Part shown: positions 39,174-52,000 of the stretch, one piece after another | Numbering within the stretch: position 1 is the first letter of the stretch | How the letters are laid out: each line of letters begins with the position of its first letter | From: Sipunculus nudus | Taxonomy: Eukaryota; Annelida; Sipuncula; Golfingiida; Sipunculidae | Direction: 5' to 3' | DNA length: 64,000 nt | Assembly (NCBI GenBank): GCA_026874595.1 | Contig: CM049312.1 | Span: 25,847,956-25,911,955, forward strand | The notes under the pieces: generated by a model | The model's database searches: none | What the model saw: only the letters and a program-made list of their open reading frames with translations | What the model was told of the DNA's origin: nothing | Translations under genes and position numbers: made by a program

Positions 39174-40337
39174 TTAGAAATTCTTCATGACCTCTGAAAA
39201 ATAAGAAAAATAGGTTTCAAACATGACGAGGCGTAACCACTGGAAAGGCACTACATTATTAAAGATTGCTTCAATGCGAATGTCCTTACCTCCGAAATAA
39301 GAACATAAAGTTCAGATTCTTGCTTTTAGTCTACAGACATAGCTAACCTCTTTGAGTATTATCTAATGGTCACATTGCGTTGTCGGGGAAAACCATAATT
39401 AACCATATAAAACCATGTTGTATTTTCATTATCAGAAAAAATATGGTACGTGCGCTTCCTCACCTATACATTTAGGTAAGAAGTTTTGTGTACATGAATT
39501 TAATAATGGAGCTGTAGTGTAACATAAAACGCAAAGAAATTCTCGAGAAGTGTATCCTTTGCAAGAACAGGAATATTTTATGGAGTAAAAAAATGTATCA
39601 ATGATCTTACAAGTTCGGACTGAACTCACCATCACATTAACTGACAAATTTAACAATGTAAAACGTACCACACATGAGTTCATGACGGGTCATCTCGTCG
39701 CTGGCGTCCTCCAGACGCTGCTTCATGTCCATGTACCACTTGCCGATCTCCTCAGCACAACGTGGGGGCTCACTGCTCTCAATGCACCTCTCAAACTGTT
39801 CTAGCTTGTCTCTGTAATCCGTTGTTTCAGTTAAAGTTACAGATTAAATCCGACCTGTGTATCATATTAACCCTATTCCACCCGTTTCCAACAAAATATT
39901 CCGGGCTTTTATAAAATAGGACATTAACTGTTCGTGTAGATGGACTACTACAGGAGATTGACTTATACGAATGTATTTTATGCTAATGTTAACACGACGG
40001 GAACAGGGTAGACACACCCTGACCCTACTCACCCGGATTGACGTATACCATAACCCATCCTCACACAAATGCACACCATCTCACTCCTCAATAATTCTAC
40101 CTCCCGTAAACTGTAACACATCCTCATATTAAATACCGCATTTATGTAGAAAGTGTAAGAATACCATAACAATATTTAAACTACAAAACTACACTACAAC
40201 ACAATTCCTAGACCATGCACCCGTAACTAATTCTACTTTATTATTATTTTTTATAGCAGAATGTACACATATACATATAACATAAATGCACGCTTAAAAA
40301 TCAATAAACAAGCAATAAAATAGGAGAAAAGCACAAT

Positions 40338-40386
<49 letters not shown>

Positions 40387-42704
40387 TATACTGTATAAAT
40401 AAATCATTAATTCCATTTTAAAACAGACATTTTTCTTCTAATACATAGAAGACTTATTGGAATTAAGTACAAATATCAGTAATATTGAATGAGTATGTTA
40501 TGTATATAATGTATACCATTTTATAGCATGCATCTATTTATAGACAAAGGATAATTATGTTTGTCTGGAATTATATGGAAAATCCAGGACTATAAAAATG
40601 AATATTAGCTTTCTACTTAAAACGCCAACCATCTGCCCTTTTCTCTACCCTAGCCTACCCCAACCCAAATCAACCACCCTTAATGAAACCATACCATAAT
40701 GCATTATTACAAACCAACCATACCACCATCCCACACCATCCGTTCGCCATTAGTTTTACCATAGTTCACCATCATCCATGATTATCTCTCTCAGATAATT
40801 CACCCTATCGCTACTCACCCGCATTTCTCGTCATTGAGAATAACGTCCATCTTGTCAGGGCACATGTCCAGTCTAGCGGCGCAGCTACCCAACTTCCTGC
40901 CAACATCCTCAAAGCACTGGTCGTGTTGACCTGTTAATGAGAAGAGCAACCATTTTATAAGCGAGTACATTCTGAAATTGAGAGAAAATTTTAAAATATA
41001 TTATCTATTTTATGTTAATGTACAGGTTTAAATTACAGCTAAGACTACATGCAACAAAGTCAGGCATTGTGTATGAGTTTCTCTTAATGGTATGAATTTA
41101 TAAAAGGAGTATAATTTAAGTTTACTGACAGGATTTTATAAACTAGTAAATGAAGAGTTTGCACTGACCGGCGATGCAGTGTTTGTGGAATTCCCTCATA
41201 GCAGCGGCCATGAAGACCTTCTTTTGACTCCTCTCACATCCATCTAGCAGTTGGAAGACGAACTTGTAGGCCTCTGAAAATCAAAAGAACATTTTATAAT
41301 TTGATAAATTGCATTAGAGATCATTTTTACTCTTGTATGCCATTATATTTCCTTCATATGTGGGGCTTATTTTGAAGGCAATATTCAGACCTTTAAAAAT
41401 GAAAAGATGATAAAGAAAAGAGATCATTTTTACTATTGCAAATTTCACTGTGTTTCCTTAATAAATGGGAGGTGATTTTGAAAGGAAATACTCATGTGGT
41501 GGTAATGTTCTTAAGGACAAAATGTACCCGGTCGGTCATTCAACAAAACGACGTTATTCACTGTATCAATATTCGTTGTAATTCAAAATTGATCATAGCT
41601 AAATGCTAGTTGAGGTTGAATTATACCTGCTAACATCTAGCATATAGACTATAATTTATAATACATGACGACATGTCTACTGAAAAGGATAACAGATTGG
41701 AATGAAAATTCGTCATAAACTCATCATAAACTTGGGTTTTTCCAGCATTATTCGACTGGGTAACTACCCGGTTGCAACATACATGAATCATAAGATTCAG
41801 GTTGAATATTTGATGGTTACCGATATGTGCGTCAGCGTCCCAGCAGAGGTCAGTGGGGTTGATCTCTTCCTTCTCAATTCTCTCCATAATGGCGGGAGGA
41901 GGGGTCACTTGGATCCAGCGGCTTTTGGTGCATTGGAAATAGAGCTGTAAATAACGACGTGTAATAAATACGAAAGAAACAAAATGCAATAAAACAGACT
42001 GATAAACCGTGTAATGAATATAGAATGTATATGTTGTGCGATAAATACAGTATAGTAACGATATGTTTTAAATGTGTAGCATCTAACGCATAACGCTCGG
42101 TAAGTATTAAAAGTCTGACGATGCGTAGGTAATACAGCTCTAAGGACTTGACATGAATGCATCTTTAACGGTGTGTAATAAATACCGCTAAAAGACTGTG
42201 TAATGAAGACAGCAATAAAGATGTGAAATAAATATAGATTTAATGGGTTTACATTAAAAGGAGTAAAAGAATTATAATAACAACATCTGTGACGAAATAT
42301 TATAAAGAATACTTGAAGAAAAGATGAAAATGATATAGTTGTAATACTCAACGTAATAAATATAGCTATGAGGAAGTGAGGTAATATTTGTTACCGTACT
42401 AGATGTACTTCAGTAATCTTAAGTAAAACCTCTATAATACAGGATTCCCATGAAATTTCTCAGATCGATATAAAGTATCTGGAAATATCTAAAAACAATA
42501 CATAATTAAGGCAGAAAAACATATGATATTTGACAACTGATCTAATTTTTTAAGCAGCAAGTTATATACCCCGTCTGTCTTAAACTGGAAGCTTTGTTCG
42601 ATTCTCTTCTCGAGATCTTCAAACATGGACATGTCACACTGAGGTCCATTGGCGCACTTGGCGGCGGCCACGGCCAACAAACAGGCGGCGATGATGATCT
42701 TCAT
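39174..42704 (-). CDS. Copy C: secreted 13-cysteine protein, six coding exons, 212 aa
   Basis: Coding exons, in transcript order: 42570-42704, 41821-41944, 41169-41273, 40819-40930, 39669-39811 and 39174-39193, the same sizes and phases as the other copies. The donor of the first coding exon is gtatat rather than gtaact. Substitutions relative to A include K33, Q37, T43 and D44 near the end of the first coding exon, H118 (KHC), R167 (FERC) and S172. All 13 mature cysteines are unchanged. The exon at 40819-40930 differs from A and B by one synonymous base. Intron 5 is longer (1007 bp) because of a MITE at 40239-40610. Intron 1 (1946 bp) contains an AC/AT microsatellite, a long TA run and a truncated second copy of exon 1. 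Family not recognised; predicted secreted. Confidence 0.87.
40231..40618. mobile_element. MITE in intron 5 of copy C with 8-bp target duplication
   Basis: The target TTCTACTT is at 40231-40238 and again at 40611-40618. The 372-bp body starts TATTATTATTTTTTATAGCA and ends with the inverse of TAATATTCATTTTTATAGTC, an imperfect TIR. Introns of A, B and D have a single ACTAATTC(T)ACTTAAAAC at the same place, so the empty site is known. It contains a TA run (40344-40382). An 8-bp duplication suits hAT-type mobilisation. Confidence 0.72.
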
Positions 42705-42752
42705 CTGGAATTTTAAGCAAATTTACATTATTAATCACGACTTTATTGACGG

Positions 42753-42753
<1 letters not shown>

Positions 42754-42802
<49 letters not shown>
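42754..42802. repeat. AC/AT compound microsatellite in intron 1 of C
   Basis: AC run passing into an AT run. B has a short ACACACATATATATATA at the same place (29363), so it expanded in C. Confidence 0.92.
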
Positions 42803-43645
42803 GCCTCGGCCGATATGTCGAAGTTTTTTTTTCCTGTTCGCCCTCCGAACAAACAATTGTGTACAATGTCGGATCAAAGAATTCGAAAACATATATATAT
42901 ATATATTAATTATAACGGTATATGTTATGTATTTTCAGCCGATGAAAAATATAAATATTTATTTTTATATCCTATATGAATAAAATCTAAAGCTATTTTC
43001 ATTTGGAAAGTTTTTAACAGATCCACGTGGAGGATACCGGAGGGGTTGTCTTTCTTCCATTTTGACATCCCGTAACATTTTGAGAAAAGTTTTAAATATA
43101 TGCGATATAAAGATGACATTTCGAGGCACCATTTATAAAAAAATGAGGATCTTCTGCTCCTCAACTACTGTTTTTTTAAATGTATTTGCATCACGTTGTC
43201 AAACTCAAGAGGGTGGGGCTTCCTGTGTGGCCGGCTATAAAATTTATAATTCTTTAATATTTGGATATAAAGTAGAAAGTCAAAAGGTTTCATTCGTTTG
43301 TAACATGTTAATATCTATATGGTAAAAATGCATATCTGCTTTCATAACTTGCAAAATAGCAACGGTTAGAAGTGATCCTCGTGGGGATTAAATTGATATG
43401 TTCAAGTTGCATGTTAAACATTGCAATATACCAGCTTCTCTGATCTTGGCACACACCGTACTCAACAAAGTACAGGATGTTAGTTCGAATATTAGCCGAA
43501 AAGCCGTGAAATCCGGAAAGACTCCCTCCGTCAGTAAAAAACATTTGGATGCTATTTTAATCACAAGGCTTTTCTTTAATTTCCTTAACTTATGAACAGG
43601 AATGTAATAAACTGTGGACAAATTACTAGTTTAATTGCGAGGGTT

Positions 43646-43650
<5 letters not shown>

Positions 43651-43709
<59 letters not shown>
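43651..43709. repeat. TA microsatellite in intron 1 of C
   Basis: Uninterrupted AT run. Confidence 0.95.
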
Positions 43710-43711
<2 letters not shown>

Positions 43712-44279
43712 GAAAATTAATTATGAATAACTTGGAAAAGGCTGGATAACTAATGAGCATTGGCAGTCTGTGCATTGTAAACTCAGTTAGCTGATATATG
43801 ATAAAATTATAAGATTTAATTATATTATATTTATTATACGGTTTATTATTTTATGTTTGATAGAAAATTGACCATTACAGTATGCTACATTATATAACTG
43901 CAATATTTGCTAAGCACCAAAAACCTGACCAAAATCTAAAAATCAACGGATGTCTAGCAATTGAAATTGGCAAGGAGCTCATTGCTCCGCCGATTAGAAA
44001 AATGTCCGCCGCTTATCGAATGTTTATGGGGCATAGGCCGAATACGCAGCGTCATATGAACCCATCGGCTCCGATGAACTGAAGTATTGGTCGCTAGTGT
44101 TACTCTTTATCACATATCAACTACCACAACTCTCAGAAAATGATATTTAAATATAATAGGTTAGGTTAAAAGCGAGAATAATGACGAACAATTGTCGGAA
44201 GTAAATCTGTGTTTAATTTATTTCATTTATTAATAGAAAGGCTAAAATGGTAGAATTTTTTTCTCACAATTGGTAATTT

Positions 44280-44463
44280 CCATAATACGCATTTCAAAAT
44301 GTCGAAAGCATTTTGCTCTGTTTGCGTATCATATCCAATATAAAATTTAAAGAATACATATTTTTAAAACATACCTGTACAAAATAATTGAAATTGCAAA
44401 CCTGATAAAAGTACCAATATAATAAAGGACATTCTAAATCGAGCCACTCACCTTTACGATTCA
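44280..44463 (-). pseudogene. Truncated duplicate of exon 1 and intron 1 start, copy C
   Basis: The sequence runs parallel to 44480-44660 and ends with the same intron-exon junction (ctcac followed by ctttacgatt, 44447-44461). It then breaks into short cacctttac-like repeats at 44462-44479. Only 10 bp of exon 1 remain. A spare 5' splice donor survives at 44447-44451 but has no promoter of its own. Confidence 0.6.
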
Positions 44464-44650
44464 CCTTTACACCTTTAACGAACATTTAATTATGTTAAAA
44501 ACAATTTTGTTCCGGTCTTCTATCCTATCCAATATAAAATTTCAAGAATACGAATGTACAGAAAATCCTAAAATACTTAAATTCTTAAAATTGGAAACCT
44601 GATGATATATACCAAAATAACATCATGATATTCTAAATCGAGCCACTCAC

Positions 44651-44715
44651 CTTTACGATTCTTGGTGTCAGCGATGTACTGATGATGAGAACCAGATATG
44701 GTGAACCTTATATAG
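44651..44715 (-). promoter_or_regulatory. Copy C exon 1 (5' UTR) with TATA promoter, B-like
   Basis: The TATA box is at 44706-44715, the donor gtgag at 44646-44650 and the predicted start near 44683. Exon 1 and the roughly 180 bp of intron next to it closely match copy B at 30287-30490. The more diverged block at 44280-44461 next to it ends in a truncated exon 1 and looks like the original C sequence. So the working promoter of C appears acquired from, or converted by, a B-like copy. Confidence 0.72.
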
Positions 44716-44904
44716 GCTGTTGGCCGCCTCCGTGTTTACTCAGCCGGATATCGACGCCAACCCTTCATGTACAGGTTTTGTTGTCAAATGACAGAAGAGT
44801 ATTATTTTAAATGTATCGTCAGATCAATTGTGTCAGAATGAAAATGTGATCAGTTGTTGAAACGATTACAGAGTACACAAATTCAGACAATAGATTGTTT
44901 ATAT

Positions 44905-45060
44905 ATTTCACTCAGGTGGAAAAATAATTCCTGGCGTCATCCAGCGGCTTGGTGGAACAGGTGATGGAGAATGTGTTGTATCAAATACCTTTGTTATGAT
45001 ATTATTTCTATGTTTCCAAGGAGACAATGTTATTACATTTCATATGAACAAATAAAATGA
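44905..45060 (-). promoter_or_regulatory. Conserved upstream block of copy C
   Basis: Carries TTTCACTCAGGTG, CCTGGCGTCATCC, GGAACAGGTGA, TTGTATCAAATACCTTTG and CCAAGGAGACA in the order seen in A and B, about 200 bp upstream of the TATA box. Confidence 0.5.
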
Positions 45061-47390
45061 GTTCTGATGTATGGAATAGAGAATCGTACGTACATTTAAC
45101 AATTTGTAAAATATCTCATGCCACAGGCAGTTCGCTTTAATTTCTGTAACGTTTACTCCATTTTAACTAATACATGCCATCATTTTCGAATGAATAAAAC
45201 ACGAAAATAAAGAAGTAGGTGTCCCGAGAGTCGAAACGATTCGAATATATATAGTTTCATTAAATGCTAAAATATTTACGTCGCTCGGAATCTTTTGAGT
45301 TAATGTATAAACCTTTATTCTGTTTTATTTCAAACAAAGCTTCATCATCACACTGGTGATGCTGGTACAATTATTCTTTGGATTCACTGTGTAATAATAT
45401 TTTAAGGATGTTTAGTATAAAACTTTACCTTCTTAAGAACAAAACGAAAAATTCTAAAATATCATGTGTTAAGTAAAACTGTATACAAGACTTGCGGAGA
45501 TGGAAATATCTCAATGAAGTTAAATTCATCTTAACACCTTTAATATTTACACTTATGATTAAAACATATTCCTTATCCTAAAATAAATATATAGAAAGAA
45601 ATAAGGTAAAGGAATTTGTCATTACTGTTGGTCAAACATTAAATTGCAAGAGGCATTGAAGCAACGCTTTTGCTGTTTGCTGTCGCTTATTTAAAATAAA
45701 TGTTTAAACGAAAATAGGCATATTATCCCGTGTAATTGTCATATATGTTAAAAGTGTCAATGTTTTATAGGCAGTAAATAATTACTGAAATGTTCAGATG
45801 CATAAGATTTATTTTTGTTGTAAAACATACGTCCTTAATACAAATTAAAACCTGGATCAATAGTGTGTATCGGAAATGGACCTTTTCTACTGCTAATTCG
45901 GATTTGAGGTTTACATTTTCATTTATTACCATGTCCTATATATTTTCTTTGTCAATAACAAGTAATGGCGGAAATAGGAGGACACATTATAGATATTAAG
46001 TAAGATATCAAGACGAAGAAGAAAAACCCAGTTTATATTTGAATAAGTACTAATGATATAAGTTACCATTATTATTTTATTATGAGGACGGTGCCTGCAA
46101 CCAGTGCTGTATACTAATACTTATTACCTGATCTTAAAACCTCCGTTCAGGCGCGATCCGTCATAAGCCGCCCAGTTGATGCTATCTTTTAGGATAAAGT
46201 CTAGCGACAGAGCATGGTTTTTCTTCAATTATATGGAGGATACTATGGAGAAATATACCTACGAAATATCATTTTCATAACTCTTGTGTAATGACGCAGC
46301 GTTTGATATATGTAACAAATTGAAAATAAACAGTTTATATATTGGTATGTATAGTGCAAGTTTTAATATCAATATTAACAGTACAACCTTCGGCCAGCAT
46401 ATACCTTTTTATTGGTTGGCACATATACATTCATGCTTAGGATATGCTTATTGAGTTGTTTCTCAGTTCATTGACTGAATGAGCAAATTGAATTCCCTAG
46501 ATTTACAATGGTATCGCAGTGATTGGATTCAGGACACAAAATAAATTATTCCGAAAAATCATATAATTATTCCGAATACTATTTTATTTTTTGCTTACTT
46601 ATATATTAAATTGATTTTTATTTGCTGTTTCACTTGACTGAGAGAAACGGAAACAAAATCCAGTGAAGGTATGGAGGTTCTGGTTGAGTGGTATCATGTT
46701 GATATATAGGTTATCATGTATGAATCCTGGCCACTTTGAAATGCAGCTTTTGTTACCAAAAATAATACTGCAAAAAAAGTAATAGTATTAATTAACATTA
46801 CACTTAGTTTTACAAGTGAACTGCCGATCGAAGTCGTTTATCACTAACTATTAATTTTATCTATAGAAATATTAATTGTCCATAAAAGAACATATCAAGG
46901 ATAATATTTAAAATAAAAAAGATAATACAATAGACCACTAGCCTATTTTGATTGGTATAAAGCAATATATATATAGATATATATATATAATATATGTATA
47001 AGTATATATTTAAAATGAATTATTAATTTACTATATATGAAAAAAATATAATCATTGTATCCGCCAAAACGTTGGTCATTTCTAGTTCATTCTCTATACG
47101 TATGAACGAATTGTACATAAATCGCGTTGAGGAAAGTTCTTCAATCTCAACTAGAATAAATGAACATAAGTTGTTAGTAAACATTGTAAATACGCCAAGC
47201 TGAAAACAAAAAAAAAAAGATGTAACCTGAGATGGTTGGTGCGGGAGTTTTAATGCACGCTTGAGTCATTTAGTGATATTTGTTCGTGAACCATGGAAAA
47301 AAAAAGATCAGTCTTCTCTATGCTTCATACATCTTTCCATCACCAGAATCTTGGCGGAGGTATAAATAAATCTAAGACTTCATCTAGTAT

Positions 47391-47492
47391 TATATAAAAG
47401 TTGTTCCGCCGAAATACCTTTCAGAGAAAGGCATGAATACACAGACTGAGCTGCTTAGGATTTATGCTGTATTGACTGCTACTTTCAATTAA
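47391..47492 (+). promoter_or_regulatory. Plus-strand TATA unit with 19-codon frame, D flank
   Basis: TATATAAAAG at 47391-47400 is followed 42 nt from its start by ATGAATACACAGACTGAGCT and a short frame (MNTQTELLRIYAVLTATFN, stop). The E-flank counterpart has the same TATA-to-ATG distance. It may be a minimal transcription unit, part of a retroelement LTR, or a coincidence of recent duplication. Confidence 0.3.
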
Positions 47493-49046
47493 CTTTCTAC
47501 TCCCTGTAAAAAAGTCAGGATTAATTTGTTGCTGTTTTCTTTGGTTTAAACATGTTTCTCTTAATTGGAATATACAAAGAACGCTTCACGCTAATAATTT
47601 AATTTTTAAATATACAGATATATACAGTGCAAAATAAGCAGAATTGAAATAATGTAAATCAACATAACAAATAACAATATAACGAGTGGGAATATGGCAT
47701 GATATTGATATCAGATAATGAACGCAAGATATTTTTTGAGGTCCCAGATTATGAAAAAGGATAGGCGTAGTATATAGCAGATTGAATCATATATCGACAA
47801 CACAATTCACAAGGGTAGTGTCAAAACCACGGTCTTAAAGGAACCTCATGCTGAGAGTTAAGGAATAATGGACTTCTTTGGATACATCAGCGTTTTGATC
47901 GGCTGTTAAACAAACGTGTTCATTTGAACGTATGGTCGAAACAAATTCTGCTATAAGATTTAGTTAGATTAATGGTGCAGCATGGCATGGAGTCAGACAT
48001 GATAGTCTTATATTTAGCACAGAGGCCAAATTAGGCGGCCTCCGTTAAAGCACATTTAAGAAAGAGTCGTTCAATATTTTACCACATGTTAGTCTGAGAG
48101 TCGGTGGTGATGGAGGCAAGCTGCCGTGAAAAAGCGTTGCTGTATCATCATGCAGTTTTGCCATGGAAGGGGTTGATTGTAGTATCTGTATTTTTATTAA
48201 TGGTTCTTTTTACATTTATTTATATTTTTATATGCTTTTATTTTTAAATTATTTTTATTGATAATCAGTTCATACTTGTATATGATTACTACGTTTGCAC
48301 GGGGAGGGGGGGGGGGGATGAATGAATGGCAGTTTAAACTGAATCATAATGAATATTACACATATTTAACATGTATCGTTATTTATTTGTTCAAGGATGC
48401 CTTTTAAATTAAGAAATTTCGGACTACGTCTTTCATGTATATGCGTTGATTTGTCCAATATATTCCTCCTTCGCTTCACTCAATTATCGCTCGCCGTTCA
48501 GCTATCAACTTTAACTGTGTACAAAGTCGTCCGAAATCTAATGGTTTGAATGCTGTGTGCCTGAAGAGCTGTCTGCTCACCAGATTTCGGGGCCCTAGAT
48601 GCCTCTTTAAGGGAATCCGTCTTTCCGTCGGTCTATGTTGGATAATAAAGTTTACCGTTTGTCCATCACGTTCTTTCGATCGCGTCAAATGACCATTGAA
48701 ATATCATTCTCATTGAACAAATGGACTACAAGAACGATAGGCTGTCGGTCTACAAACAATAAACCGATTGACTAAAGGCTTTCTTTATTATTGTTTTATT
48801 AGGTTAACTTAACCTGCCAAAAAAATGGGTTGAAATCCCCCAGGAAGCGGATATGAACTTTTGGTTCACTCATTTACAAAGCGTAAGCACGTTCAACTCC
48901 GCGGCGTTCGTTAAAATCGTTAACGCATGTCGATTTCAAGTACTGCACAGAGATGCAGGATTAGATTATATGTAAGAAAATAAGGAGAAACAGAAATAAT
49001 TAGAAAACAATAAAATGATCGAACAATTTGGTATATTTGAAAATGA

Positions 49047-49052
49047 TTTATT
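49047..49052 (-). terminator. Poly(A) signal AATAAA, copy D
   Basis: AATAAA on the minus strand about 22 nt after the stop codon, aligned with C and E. Confidence 0.6.
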
Positions 49053-49073
49053 TTTAATTCAGCAAATCCCATA

Positions 49074-52000
49074 TTAGAAGTTCTTCATAACCTCTGAAAA
49101 AAATAAGAAAAATATATTTCAAACAAGAATAACAACTAAAAACGAACTAATAAAGATTATTATTACCTTCGAGGTGATTCCTTATATTACAAATCCTACA
49201 AGTTATCAATTAAAATACATTGGTTGCCTGTTAGGTAATATTTAAAAGTCTCATTATACTGTCGGTCATGACCATAAGTAATTTTAAACAATAAGGCATA
49301 TTCAGTATCAGCGTAAAAATAATAAAATTGATATGCCTTGCATTTTATAATTACACTTTTGGGAAATTAGTTAACCATACGTGATGTTAATAGAACAAAT
49401 ACAATAAAACATAAAAAAGCAAAGAATTTCTGAAGAGGGGGATTTTAACAAGAAAATGAATATTTTATCGATAAAAAATGACAAAGCTACCAACGATCTT
49501 ACAATTTCGGACTAAACTCACAACCAAATTAACTGACAAATTTAAAAATTTAAGACGTACCACACATGAGTTCATGACGAGTCATCTCGTCGCTGGCGTC
49601 CTCCAGACGCTGCTTCATGTCCATGTACCACTTGCCGATCTCCTCAGCACAACGTGGGGGTTCACCGCTCTCAAGGCAACCCTCAAACTGTTCCAGCTTG
49701 TCACTGTGATCCGTTAAATGTCAGTTAGCGTTACAGATTATATTCGACCTATTACCCTTTATAGCCCATTCCACTCGTTCCTATCAACACATTCCACCAA
49801 ATGAATTTTATAAAATAGGATAATAATTGTTTGTTCACTAGAAACATTATCAAAGATAGATAATATGTTTATATATTTAATACTAATTTTGTAACGATGA
49901 TAGCAAAGTTGACACATGATCACCTTACTCTCCCTGAATGATGTATACGATAACACATCACACACATGTACATCATCTCATTGGAGAACCATTATTCTAC
50001 CTAGCCTATACTTCAACACATCCTCACAGTTATTAACCGCATTAACATACATTTAAAAAAAAAATATTTTCAAAATGTTCCAACTGCAAAATACATTGTA
50101 ACACATGCTAGCCCTTCACCCCAGCACTTATTTCGACCATAGCCATACATTTCCCATATCCCTGACCGAACCTTGATTCTACAACTGCACTTCCTCAGAC
50201 CACCAATCAGTCACTAATCCAACTTAAAACGCCACCCATCTGCCCTTATCTCTACCATTACCTTCCCTTACCCGACTCAACCACCCTTAACAAAACCATA
50301 CCATAATGCAATTTTACAGCACACCCATACCATCACCCCATACCATCCATTCACAGTTGGTTCAACCATAATTCACAATCACCCCTGATTAGCTCTTTCA
50401 GATAATTCACCCTAACGCTACCCACCCGCATTTCTCGTCATTGAGAATTACATCCATCTTGTCAGGGCACATGTCCAGTTTAGCGGCGCAGCTACCCAAC
50501 TTCCTGCCAACATCTTCAAAGCACTGGTCGTGTTGTCCTGTCAATGAATATTTCAGACAATTATCATCATGAACATTCTGAAATTTAGAGAAACTTCTAC
50601 AACACATGATCATTTCATGGGAATGTCCTGCTAACAGCAAGAGCCAAATGCAACCAGAGTCAAGCTTTGTGCATGCGGTTCAATGAATGATGTGTATTAA
50701 AAAGAGTTTCATTAAAGTTACCTGAATGATTTAATAAATTAATGAATGAAGAGTTTGCACTGACCGGCGATGCAGTGCCTGTGGAACTCCCTCATAGCGG
50801 CGGCCATGAAGACTTTCTTCTGGCTTCTCTCACACCCGTCAAGCAGCTGGAAGACGAACTTGTAGGCCTCTGATAAAGTAAAGAACATTTCACTTGCCTT
50901 AAATATGATCATGTGAATCAGATATAATAACCTGTGTATTCTCCATTATTCATGTGATATCTGGGAGAAGATTTTCGAAAGAAAGAAACATGCCCTGGTA
51001 CAATTCTTTGAAAACTTGTACCCACACTATAGTACAACAAAGGAAACTAAGGGATGTATCAATATTCAACAATTCAATAATTCAATATATCAATGATTGA
51101 TTATATCTAGATGTTAGTTGAGGATGAATTATATCAAACAATATTCCAGCACATACCAAACACGTCATTCAATAGGAACAAAGAGCTTCCTTTTAGAGGA
51201 GAAGGATCCTTTTTTTCATGAAATAATCTTTGTGACCAAATTATGCAGAGTTTTATTGTAGACACAATGTGTCAATGAAACGGTACAACATCTGAGAAGG
51301 TACTCGTTCTGTAACATATTTTATTATGGATATTGTTGCGGTTAACAACTGGCTTATAGACTGTATTTCATTTTACAAAACGACATGTCTACATAAAATA
51401 AAATCATTTTGAAGGAAAATTGCTCGATAGGATCGTACACATGGGCATTTCAGCAATACTCGACGTCAGAGCTATCCTGTTGCGGCATAAATAAATCCAA
51501 AGACACAAGCGAAAGTATAGATGGTTACCGATGTGTGCGTCGGCGTCCCAGCAGAGGTCAGTGGGGTTGATCTCTTCCTTCTCGATTCTCTCCATGATGG
51601 CGGGAGGAGGGGTCACCTGGATCCAGCGGCTTTTGGTGCATTGGAAATAGAGCTGTAACGATGTGATAAATACATTTGCAACGACCTGTAATAAATACTG
51701 CTGTAACGTTGCGTTATAGATGCAGCTTTCACAGTCTGTAATATAATTCTGGATTTTGTGTGATTGTATTTTCTTCACGCCTCACTGGACGACTAGCCGT
51801 CCTTATTTATGGCTTTCACATAGCCCGCTTACTATCCGTATGGTTTTAGGCTCGTTTCCTCTAGTTCTCATGTTTTTCATTTCCGGTTATACGTAAGAAT
51901 GCTTTTAAATAAAGGTTAAACATTCTTTAAGGGAAAATATGTGCGGTTGCACATATAAGCAGCAATAACAAGGGCCTCGTCTCCATTTCCCCAAATAGAT

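Larger units (their letters stand above)
46050..49073. repeat. Intergenic between C and D; duplicated 3' flank of D
   Basis: From about 47.0 kb it is colinear with 61.0-63.6 kb, including a 37-nt identical stretch (47427-47463) and a 68-nt identical stretch (47753-47820). The piece 46670-46740 resembles 56500-56575. No established gene; see the TATA unit at 47391. Confidence 0.6.
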
